Assembly (NCBI GenBank): GCA_964034945.1
Contig: OZ035962.1
Span: 82,295,942-82,359,941 of the forward strand
Direction: 5' to 3'
Length of the DNA: 64,000 bases
Origin: Chrysopilus asiliformis
Lineage: Eukaryota > Arthropoda > Insecta > Diptera > Rhagionidae
Both the position numbers and the translations under genes were made by a program. A model generated the notes under the pieces. The model saw only the letters and a program-made list of their open reading frames with translations. It was not told the origin of the DNA and searched no databases. Of this stretch, positions 23,106 to 33,389 are shown piece after piece. Position 1 is the stretch's first letter, and the number at the start of each line of letters is the position of its first letter.

Positions 23106-24663
23106 CAGCCTTGGCCAAAAGTATTGAGCACCCTGTAAATTTTACTAATATACAAAATCTAATGCTCCAAATCAATCGTATTGTTTATTAAAGTTTTGTG
23201 GGCATCTAAAAAATAACATTTAAACAATAGTCAAGTGGCTGGTTAGTAACAAAACATCTAGAACCTTAAAAATTTGCTTTTGTGGTGTTTTTTGATATCC
23301 GATTAGTTCGCTTTCTCCGCTCGCTGTGAAGACATACAGTTGTGTAGTGCCTTGAAGTGATTTTTTTTTTCAATAAATTAAATATTTTAATGTAAATATG
23401 GCGAAAAAAAGAGAACTGACATTGCAACAGCGGGTAGAAATTCAACTTTTGAAGCAGCAAGGCAAGTCCCAAGTGGAAATTTCTAAAACCGTTAAATTTT
23501 CGCGTCGAGCTGTGCAATATGTTATCGAACGGTTCGAGAAGACTGGATCGCATAAAAATAGACACAGATCTGGACGAAAACGACTTACTATAGATTGTGA
23601 AGACAGAATATTAGTAAGGGATTCACTGAAAAATAGGAGAAAAACGTCTTTCGAGCTCGCTGCTGATTTTTCAGTAACAATTAAAAAGCCAATATCTGCC
23701 AGGACGACACGAAGAAGACTGCAGAAAGCTGGTCTAAAAGGCTGCAAAGCCAGGAAGAAGCCGTGGCTTTCCGAAAAAAACAAAAAGGCTCGCTTCCAAT
23801 GGGCTCTAAAACACAAAAGTTTAACCGAGCAAGATTGGTCAAATATTCTATGGTCGGACGAATCAAACTTTCAGGGGAGTAAAATAATTCCTTTTTCTGT
23901 AGAAAAACATTATTTTCGACCCGATAAATATGTGAAGTGTAGTAAGATCCAACGGTTTACAAATCCTATTTTTTCATTATTTTTTTGGTTTTCGGGACAC
24001 CCGGTGCATCGCATGTCCGCCGCCGAATAGGCGAAGAGTATAATGTCGAATGTGTTGCACCAACCGTAAAATACGGGGGTGGCAGTATAATGGTTTGGGG
24101 CTGCATGGCTGGATCTGGAGTTGGTGAAATGTTCCTATGTGAAGGCAAAATGAACTCCAAAAAATACATAGATGTGCTCAAAACTACACTTATGGCGTCG
24201 TTTTCATGCATTTTTGGAGATACAAACATGGATGGCGTAAAGTTTCAGCAAGACAACGCACCATGCCATAAATCGACCGAAACAAAGAATTGGTTTGAAG
24301 AAAATTGCGTCGATGTTTTAGAGTGGCCTTCGCAGTCTCCAGATTTAAACCCCATAGAACATTTATGGGCTATACTAAAGCGTAAGGTGCGGGCACATCA
24401 AATTTCGTCAAAAGAAGATTTAAAAAGGCACCTCCAAGAAGAGTGGAGCGCGATAAGCAGTGATGAATGTAAGAAACTCGTCGCATCCATGCCTAAGAGG
24501 GTCGCTGCCGTTATAAAGGCGAAGGGTGGCCCCACAAAATAATAATTTTTTATCATACAATAAACGATTAACTTCTACTAAAACTATTTTTATTTGACTC
24601 CATCTAAATATAACGGTTATTTTGCCATATATCATGGGTGCTCAATACTTTTGGCCAAGGCTG
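23106..24663 (+). mobile_element. Tc1-like transposon, full length
   Basis: The terminal inverted repeats are identical over at least 28 bases, beginning CAGCCTTGGCCAAAAGTATT at the left, with the exact inverse at the right (24636-24663). They are flanked by TA duplications (23104-23105 and 24664-24665). The length is 1558 bp, the usual size for Tc1. The transposase ORF is damaged by an internal insertion. Perfect terminal repeats suggest recent arrival. Confidence 0.95.
23398..24542 (+). pseudogene. Tc1 transposase (D,D34E), interrupted
   Basis: The start MAKKRELTLQQRVEIQLLK opens the bipartite helix-turn-helix region, with ISKTVKFSRRAVQYVIERF and a GRKR hook at about residue 58. It continues to the first catalytic aspartate in LWSDESNFQ (about residue 154). 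After codon FQ (ends 23874) about 113 bases of unrelated sequence follow, and Tc1 similarity resumes in another frame at 23988 (VFGTPGASHVRRRIGEEYN). It then runs through TVKYGGGSIMVWG, the second aspartate in FQQDNAPCHKS and the glutamate in DLNPIEHLW. The D-to-E distance is 34 residues. The insertion shifts the frame and brings its own stop at about 24028. It starts GGGAGT and ends in a T-run plus G, so it does not look like a GT-AG intron. All catalytic residues are present but not in one frame. Confidence 0.92.
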
Positions 24664-24879
24664 TATTTCTCCAATTGTAATGTCTATTATACAAATCAGC
24701 TGTGGACTTGGCATATGATTTGAATTTATCTGGATTAATATATGATTTGAATTTATCTGGATTTAGCACCGATAATATAACTTTCAATTAATGTAAATTT
24801 CTTAATATTCTGTTGTAACATATATACATATGTACATATGTATATCTAAGATATTGATTTTTATTGCTCTAATTATTCA

Positions 24880-25410
24880 TAGTACCAGGAAGACCGAGCC
24901 ATGCTCGGCGATCTAAAAATCCTCCTTCTGCCTCTGTCTCTGAGTAGTTGAATCCGATTATAATTGCAACATGATTCGTATAACGAGGGTCAGGGAACTT
25001 GATTGTTTTGTAATTACTATTTATCGCTGCCGATAGATATCTAAAAAGTGATATTTTTAGAACACATATCGCAAAACCTTACTCCCTAGCAATATTGCGA
25101 ATTTTCATTAAGATACCTTCACGTAATTCGAAGACACCAAGCGAGGGATATCGAGGGGAGGGAAAAGTCAGGTTTGTAGTGGAAAAATCGAAAGCCCTTA
25201 GTCCGCTTAGTAATACTGTAAAGTTGCATTAAGATCGGACTACCCAATTCGAAGATACCAGGCGAGGGGTATCGAGGGGAATTTTCTCAGAGGTGAGACC
25301 TATCTAGATCGATTCCTTGTCCCCGAAAATCCCTTACCACCAAGTTTCGTGAAAATCGTTTGGCGGGTTTTCGAGATCGTTGTGCAGTCATTTCTCGTAT
25401 TATATTATAG
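24880..25410 (+). repeat. P1-related repeat with an internal duplication
   Basis: Two similar blocks about 120 bases apart contain AATTCGAAGACACCAAGCGA with ATATCGAGGGGA (25117-25160) and AATTCGAAGATACCAGGCGA with GTATCGAGGGGA (25240-25278). Both are preceded by CATTAAGAT. The GGTATCGA..GGGGA block recurs inverted at about 5915-5945. It ends near GTGCAGTCATTTCTCGTATT. Edges are uncertain. Confidence 0.45.
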
Positions 25411-26094
25411 GATAAGATTACCAGTTTTAAACGGCTTTACTGTCAAGAAGGGTGATATTTAATGGTTTCACTGTATGCTGGTATGTAAAATATTCCGCTT
25501 TAATGTATATTAAAAATAATTAAAACAATTTCCTAGGATATAAGACGAAAAATTTTTGTTCTTTGTTATGACAAAATAAGACTTTTTTTTAAATAATATG
25601 TAAGAAATCAGACTTTTGTTTACGGTGACCGGAGTTGCAGGTAGTAGCAGATCAAATATGGATATTTTGAAAGGTATTGACCTTGGCTATCATGTCCAAC
25701 TGACGCCTGACCGGTACAAGCCGGTACTTTTTTTGCAGAGCCATATATATACAAAATTTCGCGAAAAAAATAGTATTTTTAGAATACCCAGAATTCCGGG
25801 ATAACAATTTCAAGAAAAAAAATGTAGTACTACAAATTTTTAATTTTTATTATAATTGTCTAAATATGTCCTCAGGTTGATGATAAAATCGATTTTTCTG
25901 TACTAAGTGACTTAATAAAGTTCAAAAAATTTGTTGAAAATTCGAAAATTAAAAAAACCATAATTTTTACCAACTTTGACCCCATGGCGTTCGGAAATTA
26001 CTTGTCCCAGGAGAGTGCCCTTTTGGATTTATAGGTTCCTAAGAATTCTCAACGCAATGACATAACCGAAATCCTTCAAAGGCAGAACTCAAAA
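25411..26094. other. AT-rich intergenic sequence
   Basis: Nothing recognised. Confidence 0.5.
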
Positions 26095-26460
26095 TTTGTA
26101 TTTTTGGCCGCCGAATAGCACTTTGTCCCCAACGTGCGGCGTATCAAAATTTCATTTGAATTCAAATTTTCCAATAAGATTTTTTTAAAACTTGTTCCAA
26201 TCGGATTTTGATGTATGGGAGTTTTATGTAGAATCATATTCTAAATAACTTTTGTTCTTGCTTTTTTTTTGATAGGATGCACAGTTTTTGAGATATTCGC
26301 GAAAAACATTTTCGTTCCTATGGGGGATACCCCCCTAATGGTCTATTTTTGCCCATTAACGAACTTAGCCTCGCATTTTACGAAAAACGGATCTGCAAAA
26401 CGGAAATTTCAAATCTCTAGCTCAATCCGTGCGCCCGCAATCCCCGCCACAGACAGACAG

Positions 26461-26510
<50 letters not shown>

Positions 26511-26652
26511 GGACGGACATGCAAAATTCAATTTTTTTATCATTCAAAACACACTGGTGTAATTCTTTTTTTTGTGTGATGACGGGATCTTGGCGTTACA
26601 AACGGTAAGGCAAAGATAATATACCCTTTGGTTTCACCATACGGGTATAAAA
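26095..26652 (-). mobile_element. H2, copy d
   Basis: It shares the H2 body, the GACA microsatellite (26452-26512) and the outer end TCACCATACGGGTATAAAA. The stem-loop end is replaced by GTATTTTTGGCCGCCGAATA, also seen next to fragment c at 22310-22330, so this is an H2 variant or an old recombinant. Confidence 0.75.
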
Positions 26653-26774
26653 ATGGCAGGCAAAAATATTATGGGTGTAAAATTCAGTCATCCCGGGAAA
26701 TGGCCGGTTTTTGCACCAAGGTTTTTAATTTTGGAGGATTCAAAATACTTGCATGTGTAATATGAGAAAAAATT

Positions 26775-26835
26775 TCCCGTGACATATTTAAGTATTCTAT
26801 GGGCTGTCCATAGAATACTTAAATATGTCACGGGA
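26775..26835. repeat. perfect 28-bp palindrome with 5-base spacer
   Basis: Arm 1 at 26775-26802 starts TCCCGTGACATATTTAAG and arm 2 at 26808-26835 is its exact inverse. The arms show no mismatch, so it is either very young or maintained. Confidence 0.85.
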
Positions 26836-27918
26836 TTTAATACCGCCAGTAGATAATCGCTGACCTCCACACCCACAAAAAATGGTTTCATCCCCCAAAA
26901 TTCAATTTCACAGGGAAAAAAGTAATTTCAGTTTTTTCGATAAAAATGATTTTTGTATTCACTCTCAAATTTAGGGAAATTTGATAAGTGATGCCATATA
27001 AACCTTACAAACTTGAAGAGTTTATTAAAATTTTAAGACAATGCAGTAGCGTAAAACAATTGTAGGTAGATATAAAAACGCTGAAATTGTGTTATAAATT
27101 TTATTATTTGAGAAACCCATGAGACACATACAAGCAACGAAAGATTACTTTTCCACAACATATCCTTCGAAAATCAACTACGGAGGATATAAAGATGAGT
27201 TTCCCACTTGGCTCCACATATGGGGCAACTGAATTAAGAAGGAATACATTCGGCCAGGGAGTAAAACAAAATTGAAGTAATATTGAGAAAAATCTTGAGT
27301 CGTCATGTGGATGGAAGTGAAATCCTCACGATTTCGGTAAATTTTTCTTTCCGGTTTCATTTCGTTCATCAAAAATTCTTTACCGCAAATTCCTTTCGCA
27401 TAAATTGAATTCATCCCGTACAAATCAGACAAAATCAAGCATACCTTTTCAGATCCAAGCAACTTTTTATATTTCCTTTTTTTAAATTTTCCACATTTGA
27501 GTGAATGTTTTTCGCCTTCCCTTTTTAGTGTTTTTTCATATTACTGTGAGTAAAATAATGTGAATCCAACTGAGGATTTCATATGATGATTGATTTTTAA
27601 AAAAATGGTGATAAATATTCCGATCACAAAATTCATAGTCATTTGAAAAAAAAAGATCGAATCCATAAATAAACACTATTAGACAATATCGAAACGTGTT
27701 GATGGGTTTAAGTGTGAAAAAAACGTCAATAAAGGTTTCGTCAATGATATTTTCACAAATAACGTCGGATGGTTGGCTTAAACAGGAAGTATGAATTTAG
27801 CATTAAATTTTGTATCCTTAGAAATGATGCTGTAGGGAAATAAGAATGAAAAAAAAACGAAATTAATCAAAGCATCAACGAAATGATAAACAGGCAACAT
27901 TAAAGACGATTTATCTTC
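26836..27918. other. AT-rich intergenic sequence with one unassigned frame
   Basis: The minus-strand frame at 27178-27462 (94 codons) contains ICGKEFLMNEMKPERKIYR and YYFNFVLLPGRMYSFLIQL. It has no domain I know and could be chance. Otherwise nothing is recognised. Confidence 0.3.
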
Positions 27919-28103
27919 TCATTGTGATTTATAGGAAAATTTTAGTCCTTTAAATGGCTTTAAGTTGGACATCATTCCATTATATTTCTCTGTAGACATT
28001 TTCCAATCTATATCGAACCAACAAGAATCATCCTCGTCTATAAATTTAGTTTTTTTTTTGTCAGGAAAGGACCACGATTTGAGTTTCCTTGAGTGCCTGC
28101 AGG
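27919..28103 (-). CDS. possible terminal exon of an unknown gene
   Basis: On the minus strand an acceptor-like TTATTTTTCTCAG precedes an open frame CRHSRKLKSWSFP that continues to DEDDSCWFDIDWKMSTEKY and ends KGLKFSYKSQ-stop. The surrounding frame extends upstream to a methionine at 28233 through a hydrophobic stretch (FYFLSTFLLCCC), so a signal-peptide-bearing single exon is the alternative. I recognise no family. Support is only the open frame, a plausible splice site and a non-repetitive setting. Confidence 0.2.
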
Positions 28104-28796
28104 CTGAGAAAAATAATATGGGATTCTTATGAGAGTGTGATGACATACAGCAACATAGTAAAAATGTCGATAGGAAATAAAAATTGAATTTTATGTTTAT
28201 TGGCTTAAAAAACTTTTTGTTTTTCCAATTCAATGTTTTTCTATTTTATCGATGATACTCATATTTCCAACTGGAAAAACAAGAAAATAAACCCCCGAAA
28301 CTGCACCTATGGGATTTTTAAATTTTCAAAATCAATTTTCGTTTAAAATTCCTCGAAGCAATGGTCAATTCGTTAGAAAGCAATTTTGCCATTGTATATT
28401 TAGCGAAATTGAAAAAATAACAAAAGTAAAAAAAATTGTAAAAATTAGATTTGTTCGTTTCAGTTGTAAATCGTAATCCCAAAAGACTTGAACTTGTTTC
28501 AAAACGAGTAAATAAATAAATCAACATGTTGGAAGAGTGTCATGAAATTTTACAGATAGGTACCTATAATAAAAAAAAATGCTCGTCTTTACCTTCTGGC
28601 AATTTGGAAATGTCGAAATTTTATGTATTAGTCAGTCAGTCATCCTGTAAGCTAGCCTTGTTAGTCATCAATTGCGTGTGTCTACTAAAAGATTCATGAC
28701 GGGGGCCGAAATTGTGTCTCTCAAAAAGTCAATTTTCTGTATGATGTCTACAAATGTTAACGTCGACAAGGATATATATTAGAAATAAAATGAACT
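28104..28796. other. AT-rich intergenic sequence
   Basis: Nothing recognised apart from the upstream part of the frame discussed at 27919-28103. Confidence 0.45.
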
Positions 28797-28800
28797 TTTT

Positions 28801-30417
28801 ACTTTCTTCTACGGAGTATAATAAAGTATTGTATTCATGAAAAATTTCGACCTCTTAATTTTGCCTAAAAAACATTTCCCGATCACTCCTGAGTCGATTG
28901 GAGTCATATTTAAAAAATGTCTTTCTGTCTGTCAGTCTGTCTGTCAGTCTGTCAGTCTGTCAGTCTGTCAGTCTGTCAGTCTGTCAGTCTGTCAGTCTGT
29001 CAGTCTGTCAGTCTGTCAGTCTGTCAGTCTGTCAGTCTGTCAGTCTGTCAGTCTGTCAGTCTGTCAGTCTGTCAGTCTGTCAGTCTGTCAGTCTGTCAGT
29101 CTGTCAGTCTGTCAGTCTGTCAGTCTGTCAGTCTGTCAGTCTGTCAGTCTGTCAGTCTGTCAGTCTGTCAGTCTGTCAGTCTGTCAGTCTGTCAGTCTGT
29201 CAGTCTGTCAGTCTGTCAGTCTGTCAGTCTGTCAGTCTGTCAGTCTGTCAGTCTGTCAGTCTGTCAGTCTGTCAGTCTGTCAGTCTGTCAGTCTGTCAGT
29301 CTGTCAGTCTGTCAGTCTGTCAGTCTGTCAGTCTGTCAGTCTGTCAGTCTGTCAGTCTGTCAGTCTGTCAGTCTGTCAGTCTGTCAGTCTGTCAGTCTGT
29401 CAGTCTGTCAGTCTGTCAGTCTGTCAGTCTGTCAGTCTGTCAGTCTGTCAGTCTGTCAGTCTGTCAGTCTGTCAGTCTGTCAGTCTGTCAGTCTGTCAGT
29501 CTGTCAGTCTGTCAGTCTGTCAGTCTGTCAGTCTGTCAGTCTGTCAGTCTGTCAGTCTGTCAGTCTGTCAGTCTGTCAGTCTGTCAGTCTGTCAGTCTGT
29601 CAGTCTGTCAGTCTGTCAGTCTGTCAGTCTGTCAGTCTGTCAGTCTGTCAGTCTGTCAGTCTGTCAGTCTGTCTGTCAGTCTGTGTACAAGATTTCTCAA
29701 AAACTAATAAAGCTAGCGCCATGAAATTTTATAGGCATGTTGGGTCCTGAAATGGGACGATCCTATCAACTTTTGGTGGAAATCCGTTAACCGGAAGTAT
29801 CCAAAATGGCGGTTTTTCAAAAATCGCAATTTCGTTTTTCTCGATTTACTCCCAAACTACGCGTTTTTTAGTGGCCTTAAGTATGACAAAACTTGGAGAA
29901 AATAAAATTTCCCACACTTTTGTCTTTAGCTATAACTCGATATCTCCACCCGTTATCGAGATGGACCGTTATTTCCAAAAAAACAGTTTTTTGCGATTAT
30001 CTCGAAAACTAACGGGTTTTTGCTGACTGAATGTATGAAGTGAATTAATGAGAATGGAATTCTGCACAATTTTGTTTCTTACCGTTATCCGTTATCTTTT
30101 ACCGTTATTGAGATATTTTCATTAATATGTAAAAAATCATATTTTTGCGAATAATTTGCAAACTAACGGTTTTTCGATAAATCAGTTAAAAGAATAATTA
30201 AAGATGTTAACATTTTCTACATTTTTGCCATTTACCGTAAATTGATATCTTTTACCATTCTCAAGTTATCTCAAATTTTGTACGTTTTTGATATTTTTGA
30301 ATAAACCAAGAATTTATTGGGAGGTCGTCTTAGGTTGACAACGCGACAGGGCTCTAGCGTAAATTGCGCAGGGTCGTAGATTTTGTAGAAGAAAGTTTTG
30401 TGTTGACCACAACTGAT
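28801..30417 (+). mobile_element. H1, copy 2, with expanded octamer array
   Basis: The 5' subterminal repeat ACTTTCTTCTAC is at 28801-28812, the 3' one GTAGAAGAAAGT at 30385-30396, the stem-loop TTGTG/CACAA follows, and the terminus CTGAT is at 30413-30417. Outside the array it is almost identical to copy 1 at 17927-18832. The roughly 710-bp length difference is entirely due to the octamer array. Confidence 0.88.
28944..29670 (+). repeat. tandem octamer array (GTCAGTCT), about 90 units
   Basis: An essentially perfect 8-base tandem repeat, GTCAGTCT, over about 727 bases, bounded by GTCTGTCTGTC on both sides. Because 8 is not a multiple of 3 and the unit has no stop on this strand, all three plus frames stay open (277-295 codons of a Ser-Val-Cys-Gln-Ser-Val-Ser-Leu periodic peptide). 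These are artefacts and not genes. Confidence 0.97.
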
Positions 30418-30895
30418 TTTTTTTTATTATATTGCGAAGGAGTTAGGATCAGATAAAGCTTGTTTTATAAGACTTGAATTTACATTTTCATTTGAAATTG
30501 AATCAGTTATTCCAATGAAACTGGTTCAATGGTTTCTCGAAGAGCATAAGACAATTTTAAACAAGACATTTCTCACGTTTTTGTACGTGAAAAGAATGTG
30601 AATCGATTGGAAAAAATTCGAGGAGTCAAATGTATCCAACCGCATTACTCGTTTGTGATTTTTCTATTATTTTAAACGTTTTGGCATTTGAAATTCTAAT
30701 TTTTTTAAATACAGAAAACTGGCAGGGATTACGTGGGTCTAGCGGCGAAGGCATGCGGTAGTATGGCGGGTGTACTAAATTTCATATATAGAATTCCGAA
30801 AAGTGTAACGAGGGAGGTTTCGCTGAAAGCATAAAATTTTATAGCCTTAAATTCATATTTTGTGGGTGAAAAACCAAATATCGCATAAAGGACTA
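30418..30895. other. intergenic sequence
   Basis: Nothing recognised. Confidence 0.5.
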
Positions 30896-31502
30896 ATACT
30901 ATGTTCACACTGACGCAAAATCACGTAATTTTGCGAAATGATTTAGATCTTAAACCAAAGTGTTCACACAGAGATTAAGGTAATTTTGTTTCACATTTCA
31001 ACTACAGGATTGCTATAAATTTTGGTGTAGGATTGCTATGAATTTTAGTAATATGATGAATAATACAATTCAAAACATCGATCAAATATGTGCAAACACT
31101 TTAGACGACAATGGAAATTATCTGTAATGAAAATAAACAATTATTTTCCATTTCATATCTAATCGCATCAAAAACAGGTCCGTTTTTTTTGCCCCGCGTA
31201 GGTTGTTTACTAATATATCCTCTTGCCGTGCGGAACACGGCTTCTTTTTCTTATATTTCCGTCTTTCCAATCCAGCACAAATGTCAAAACTTCTCAAAAC
31301 TGATGTACTGAAGAGAGCTGAATAAGTGATGCAGGGTTGTATTCATCGTTTTTGCTTGATTTCGTTCCTAATTTTGTGGAAATTGCATACTTTTAGTGAT
31401 TTTGAAAATGTACTGGAAATCTCGTGATTTCGAGGAAGATTTCGTTCAAAATTACGAAAATCTTCAAAATTACGTAATTTTGCGTCGATGTGAACATAGT
31501 AT
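30896..31502. mobile_element. MITE, ATACTATGTTCACA family
   Basis: The left end is ATACTATGTTCACACTGACG and the right end inverted is ATACTATGTTCACATCGACG. Both are followed by CAAAA and TACGTAATTTTG-type words. The 607-bp element has no coding domain. H2 copy e begins 18 bases beyond it. Confidence 0.78.
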
Positions 31503-31520
31503 AAGATTAAAAATAAAGTT

Positions 31521-32043
31521 AAAACATAACTATAATTGCCAATCTGGCAATTATTGAAAACCCGTATGGTGATATTCGTATCAAAATTCGAACAGTTGTA
31601 CCAAAATTCCAATTTGAAGTCAAACTTTCCAATAAGATTTTTTAAAATTTATTCAAATCGAATTTTGATGTATGGAAGATTTATGTAGAATCATATCCTA
31701 AATAACTTTTGTTCTTGCACTTTTTTGATAAGATGCACCGTTTTTGATATATTCGCAGAAAGGGGGGTGCCTCCCCTAATGGTCCATTTTTTCCCATGAA
31801 CGAACTAAGCCTCGCATTTTATGAAAAACGGATCTGTGCAAAATTTCAAGTCTCTAGCTCAATCCGTGCGCTCGCAAGCCGCGCCACAGACGGACAGACG
31901 GACGTACATGCAAAAATTAAATATTTTTATCATTCTAAACACACTGGTGTAATTCATTTTTGTGTGTGATGACGGGATCTTGGCTTTACAAACGGTAAGG
32001 CAAATCTAATATACCCTTTGGTTTCACCATACGGGTATAAAAA
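31521..32043 (-). mobile_element. H2, copy e
   Basis: Stem-loop arms ATAATTGCCA/TGGCAATTAT, subterminal repeats ACCCGTATGGTGA and TCACCATACGGGT, and a short GACG/GACA tract (31888-31909). It is complete and uninterrupted. Confidence 0.85.
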
Positions 32044-32760
32044 ACTCATGTACATGTCCAGGGTGTATCGCAACTAAATGTTCCAACATACACGGATCGA
32101 TTCTTTGGAGTGTCCTGATCAAAGTTTCGCCCACTCAAACCACTTCCTCCCGTGTGGAACGAACCCCCTCTCCTTCTACCTCCTAAGCTACTAAATGGAT
32201 TCTGATATGGTTTTCAGTATCATTCATCCGTAAATTTTCTTTTTCGATACTAAATTTATGTGGCACAACTGTTTACACTTCGCCACAAAATTCTGGAATT
32301 TATTCATGAAAAGCACCGGAACTGGAATTTGTTCATATTCACAAAATCACCGGAACACCACTTTTTTTCCCTAAGTGAATTTATTTTGCCATAGACGAAG
32401 TTTGTGGAATAAATGTTGAATAAAATTTCCGGAGAATTTGAAAAAAAATCGCAAGTGTAAACAAACGCGGCCTCAGACTTGAATTTCCGTACGTGTTGTA
32501 AGAATACATTTAATTCCTTTGAGCGATTCAATTTATCATGAAAATCGCAAACAATTTTTAAGTCGAATAGCGCCGGACACTAAATTTTTAGGGCGAATTG
32601 CCATAGCGCCGGACACTAAATTTTTAGGGGGAATTGCCATATCGCTGGAGAAAGGGAATAGTATCAACTCATTCATGGTCCGTAATCCATCTAAAAGTAG
32701 TTACGGGGAAGAAAATAGTGACAAACTTTCTTTTAAAAAGTCCAGTTTCACCTTAGAATA
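32044..32760. other. intergenic sequence with a 38-bp tandem duplication
   Basis: The unit CGCCGGACACTAAATTTTTA plus GGGCGAATTGCCATAG occurs twice in tandem at about 32570-32645. The plus-strand frame at 32519-32821 runs across it into mariner MITE copy B and is not a gene. Confidence 0.6.
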
Positions 32761-32762
32761 TA

Positions 32763-33387
32763 TCGGGTCTTTCAACAAGGACATAACAATTTTGTATTTA
32801 AATAAAACACAGAATAATTGAGATATCGGGCGGAAATGTATTCCAGGTGTAGTGAACATGTTATATTTAACCCTAGACCCGTGTACTGGCACTGAGTGCC
32901 CAGAACGATTTTTTGAGGTTATATTTTCCCATTGTATTTCTTACTTGTTTAACGGATAAACCACATTTTTATGATTTTTAAACAAACAAGCCATACATTT
33001 TCTATTAGAATTACAGATTGATTCTTTGGAGCCAATTTTCCACCACTCTTCCACACATATCGGCCGGAACGTTGGCAATTTCGCGTTCGATATTGTTCCT
33101 GAGCTCCTCTAACGTTGTTGGCTTGTTGGCATAAACCAACGACTTAACATAACCCCATAAAAAGAAATCCAACGGCGTTAAATCGCATGAGCTAGGTGGC
33201 CATTCGACCGGACCATTTCTCGAGATTACACGATTATCGAACTTCTCCTTCAATAGATCAATTGTTTGACCAGCTGTGTGGCATGTAAACCTAAAAAAAA
33301 ACTTTAACAATAAAAAAATGTGAACCTTGACTGACGTTTTAGCATTGCCAGATCATAAAAAAAGTTATGTCTTGTTGAAAGACCCTT
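32763..33387 (-). mobile_element. mariner-derived MITE family M, copy B
   Basis: The left end is TCGGGTCTTTCAACAAGG and the right end inverted is AAGGGTCTTTCAACAAGACA, with TA on both sides (32761-32762 and 33388-33389). The minus-strand remnant (33011-33310) contains CHTAGQTIDLLKEKF, SSCDLTPLDFFLWGYVKSLV and NKPTTLEELRNNIERE. The sequence ahead of CHTAGQ differs from copies A and C. Part of the right subterminal region is missing. A TTAA-CCCTAGA junction interrupts the left half (32867-33011). Confidence 0.85.
32871..33011. mobile_element. piggyBac-type fragment inside copy B
   Basis: TTAA (32867-32870) is followed by CCCTAGACCCGTGTACTGGC. TTAA plus CCCTAGA is the classic piggyBac terminus. 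The right boundary, where family M sequence resumes (CAGATTGATTC), has no matching terminal repeat or TTAA, and about 45 bases of the host MITE are missing. One end was therefore lost by deletion. Confidence 0.5.
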
Positions 33388-33389
33388 TA

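Larger units (their letters stand above)
22781..24795 (-). pseudogene. conserved unknown coding fragment, split by Tc1
   Basis: Minus-strand coding in two parts: about 24795-24664 upstream and 23105-22781 downstream. The intervening 23106-24663 is a Tc1 element. Skipping the element and one TA copy keeps the frame: VILSVLNPDKFKSY, AKSTADLYNRHYNWRNM, then SATMHKVLFYDKLIIEKSIL, GELSEEAQESKN, TNTRKNNRVNQNEDLMNILL and SSDPFLASLRSKW, ending in an acidic tail. The pattern 'T.HK.L.HG..I....LP.G.LSEEAQEA..K' recurs in many uncharacterised arthropod and cnidarian proteins that look transposon-derived; I recognise the pattern but cannot name a function. A 27-base tandem duplication repeats INPDKFKSY in frame. 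The upstream frame meets a TAA at about 24796, so this could be a last exon or a truncated copy. The Tc1 insertion would end the protein early. Confidence 0.65.

Noticed and set aside
28944..29670. CRISPR-like direct repeat array
   Set aside because: The unit is 8 bases with no spacers, in a eukaryotic repeat; it is a microsatellite expansion.
28837..29750. Three overlapping 269-295 codon plus-strand frames (Ser-Val-Cys-Gln-Ser-Val-Ser-Leu repeats)
   Set aside because: They are all three readings of a stop-free 8-base microsatellite; the longest frames in the window but not genes.
32519..32821. 100-codon plus frame with repeated PDTKFLG motif
   Set aside because: It comes from a 38-base tandem duplication running into the mariner MITE at 32763.
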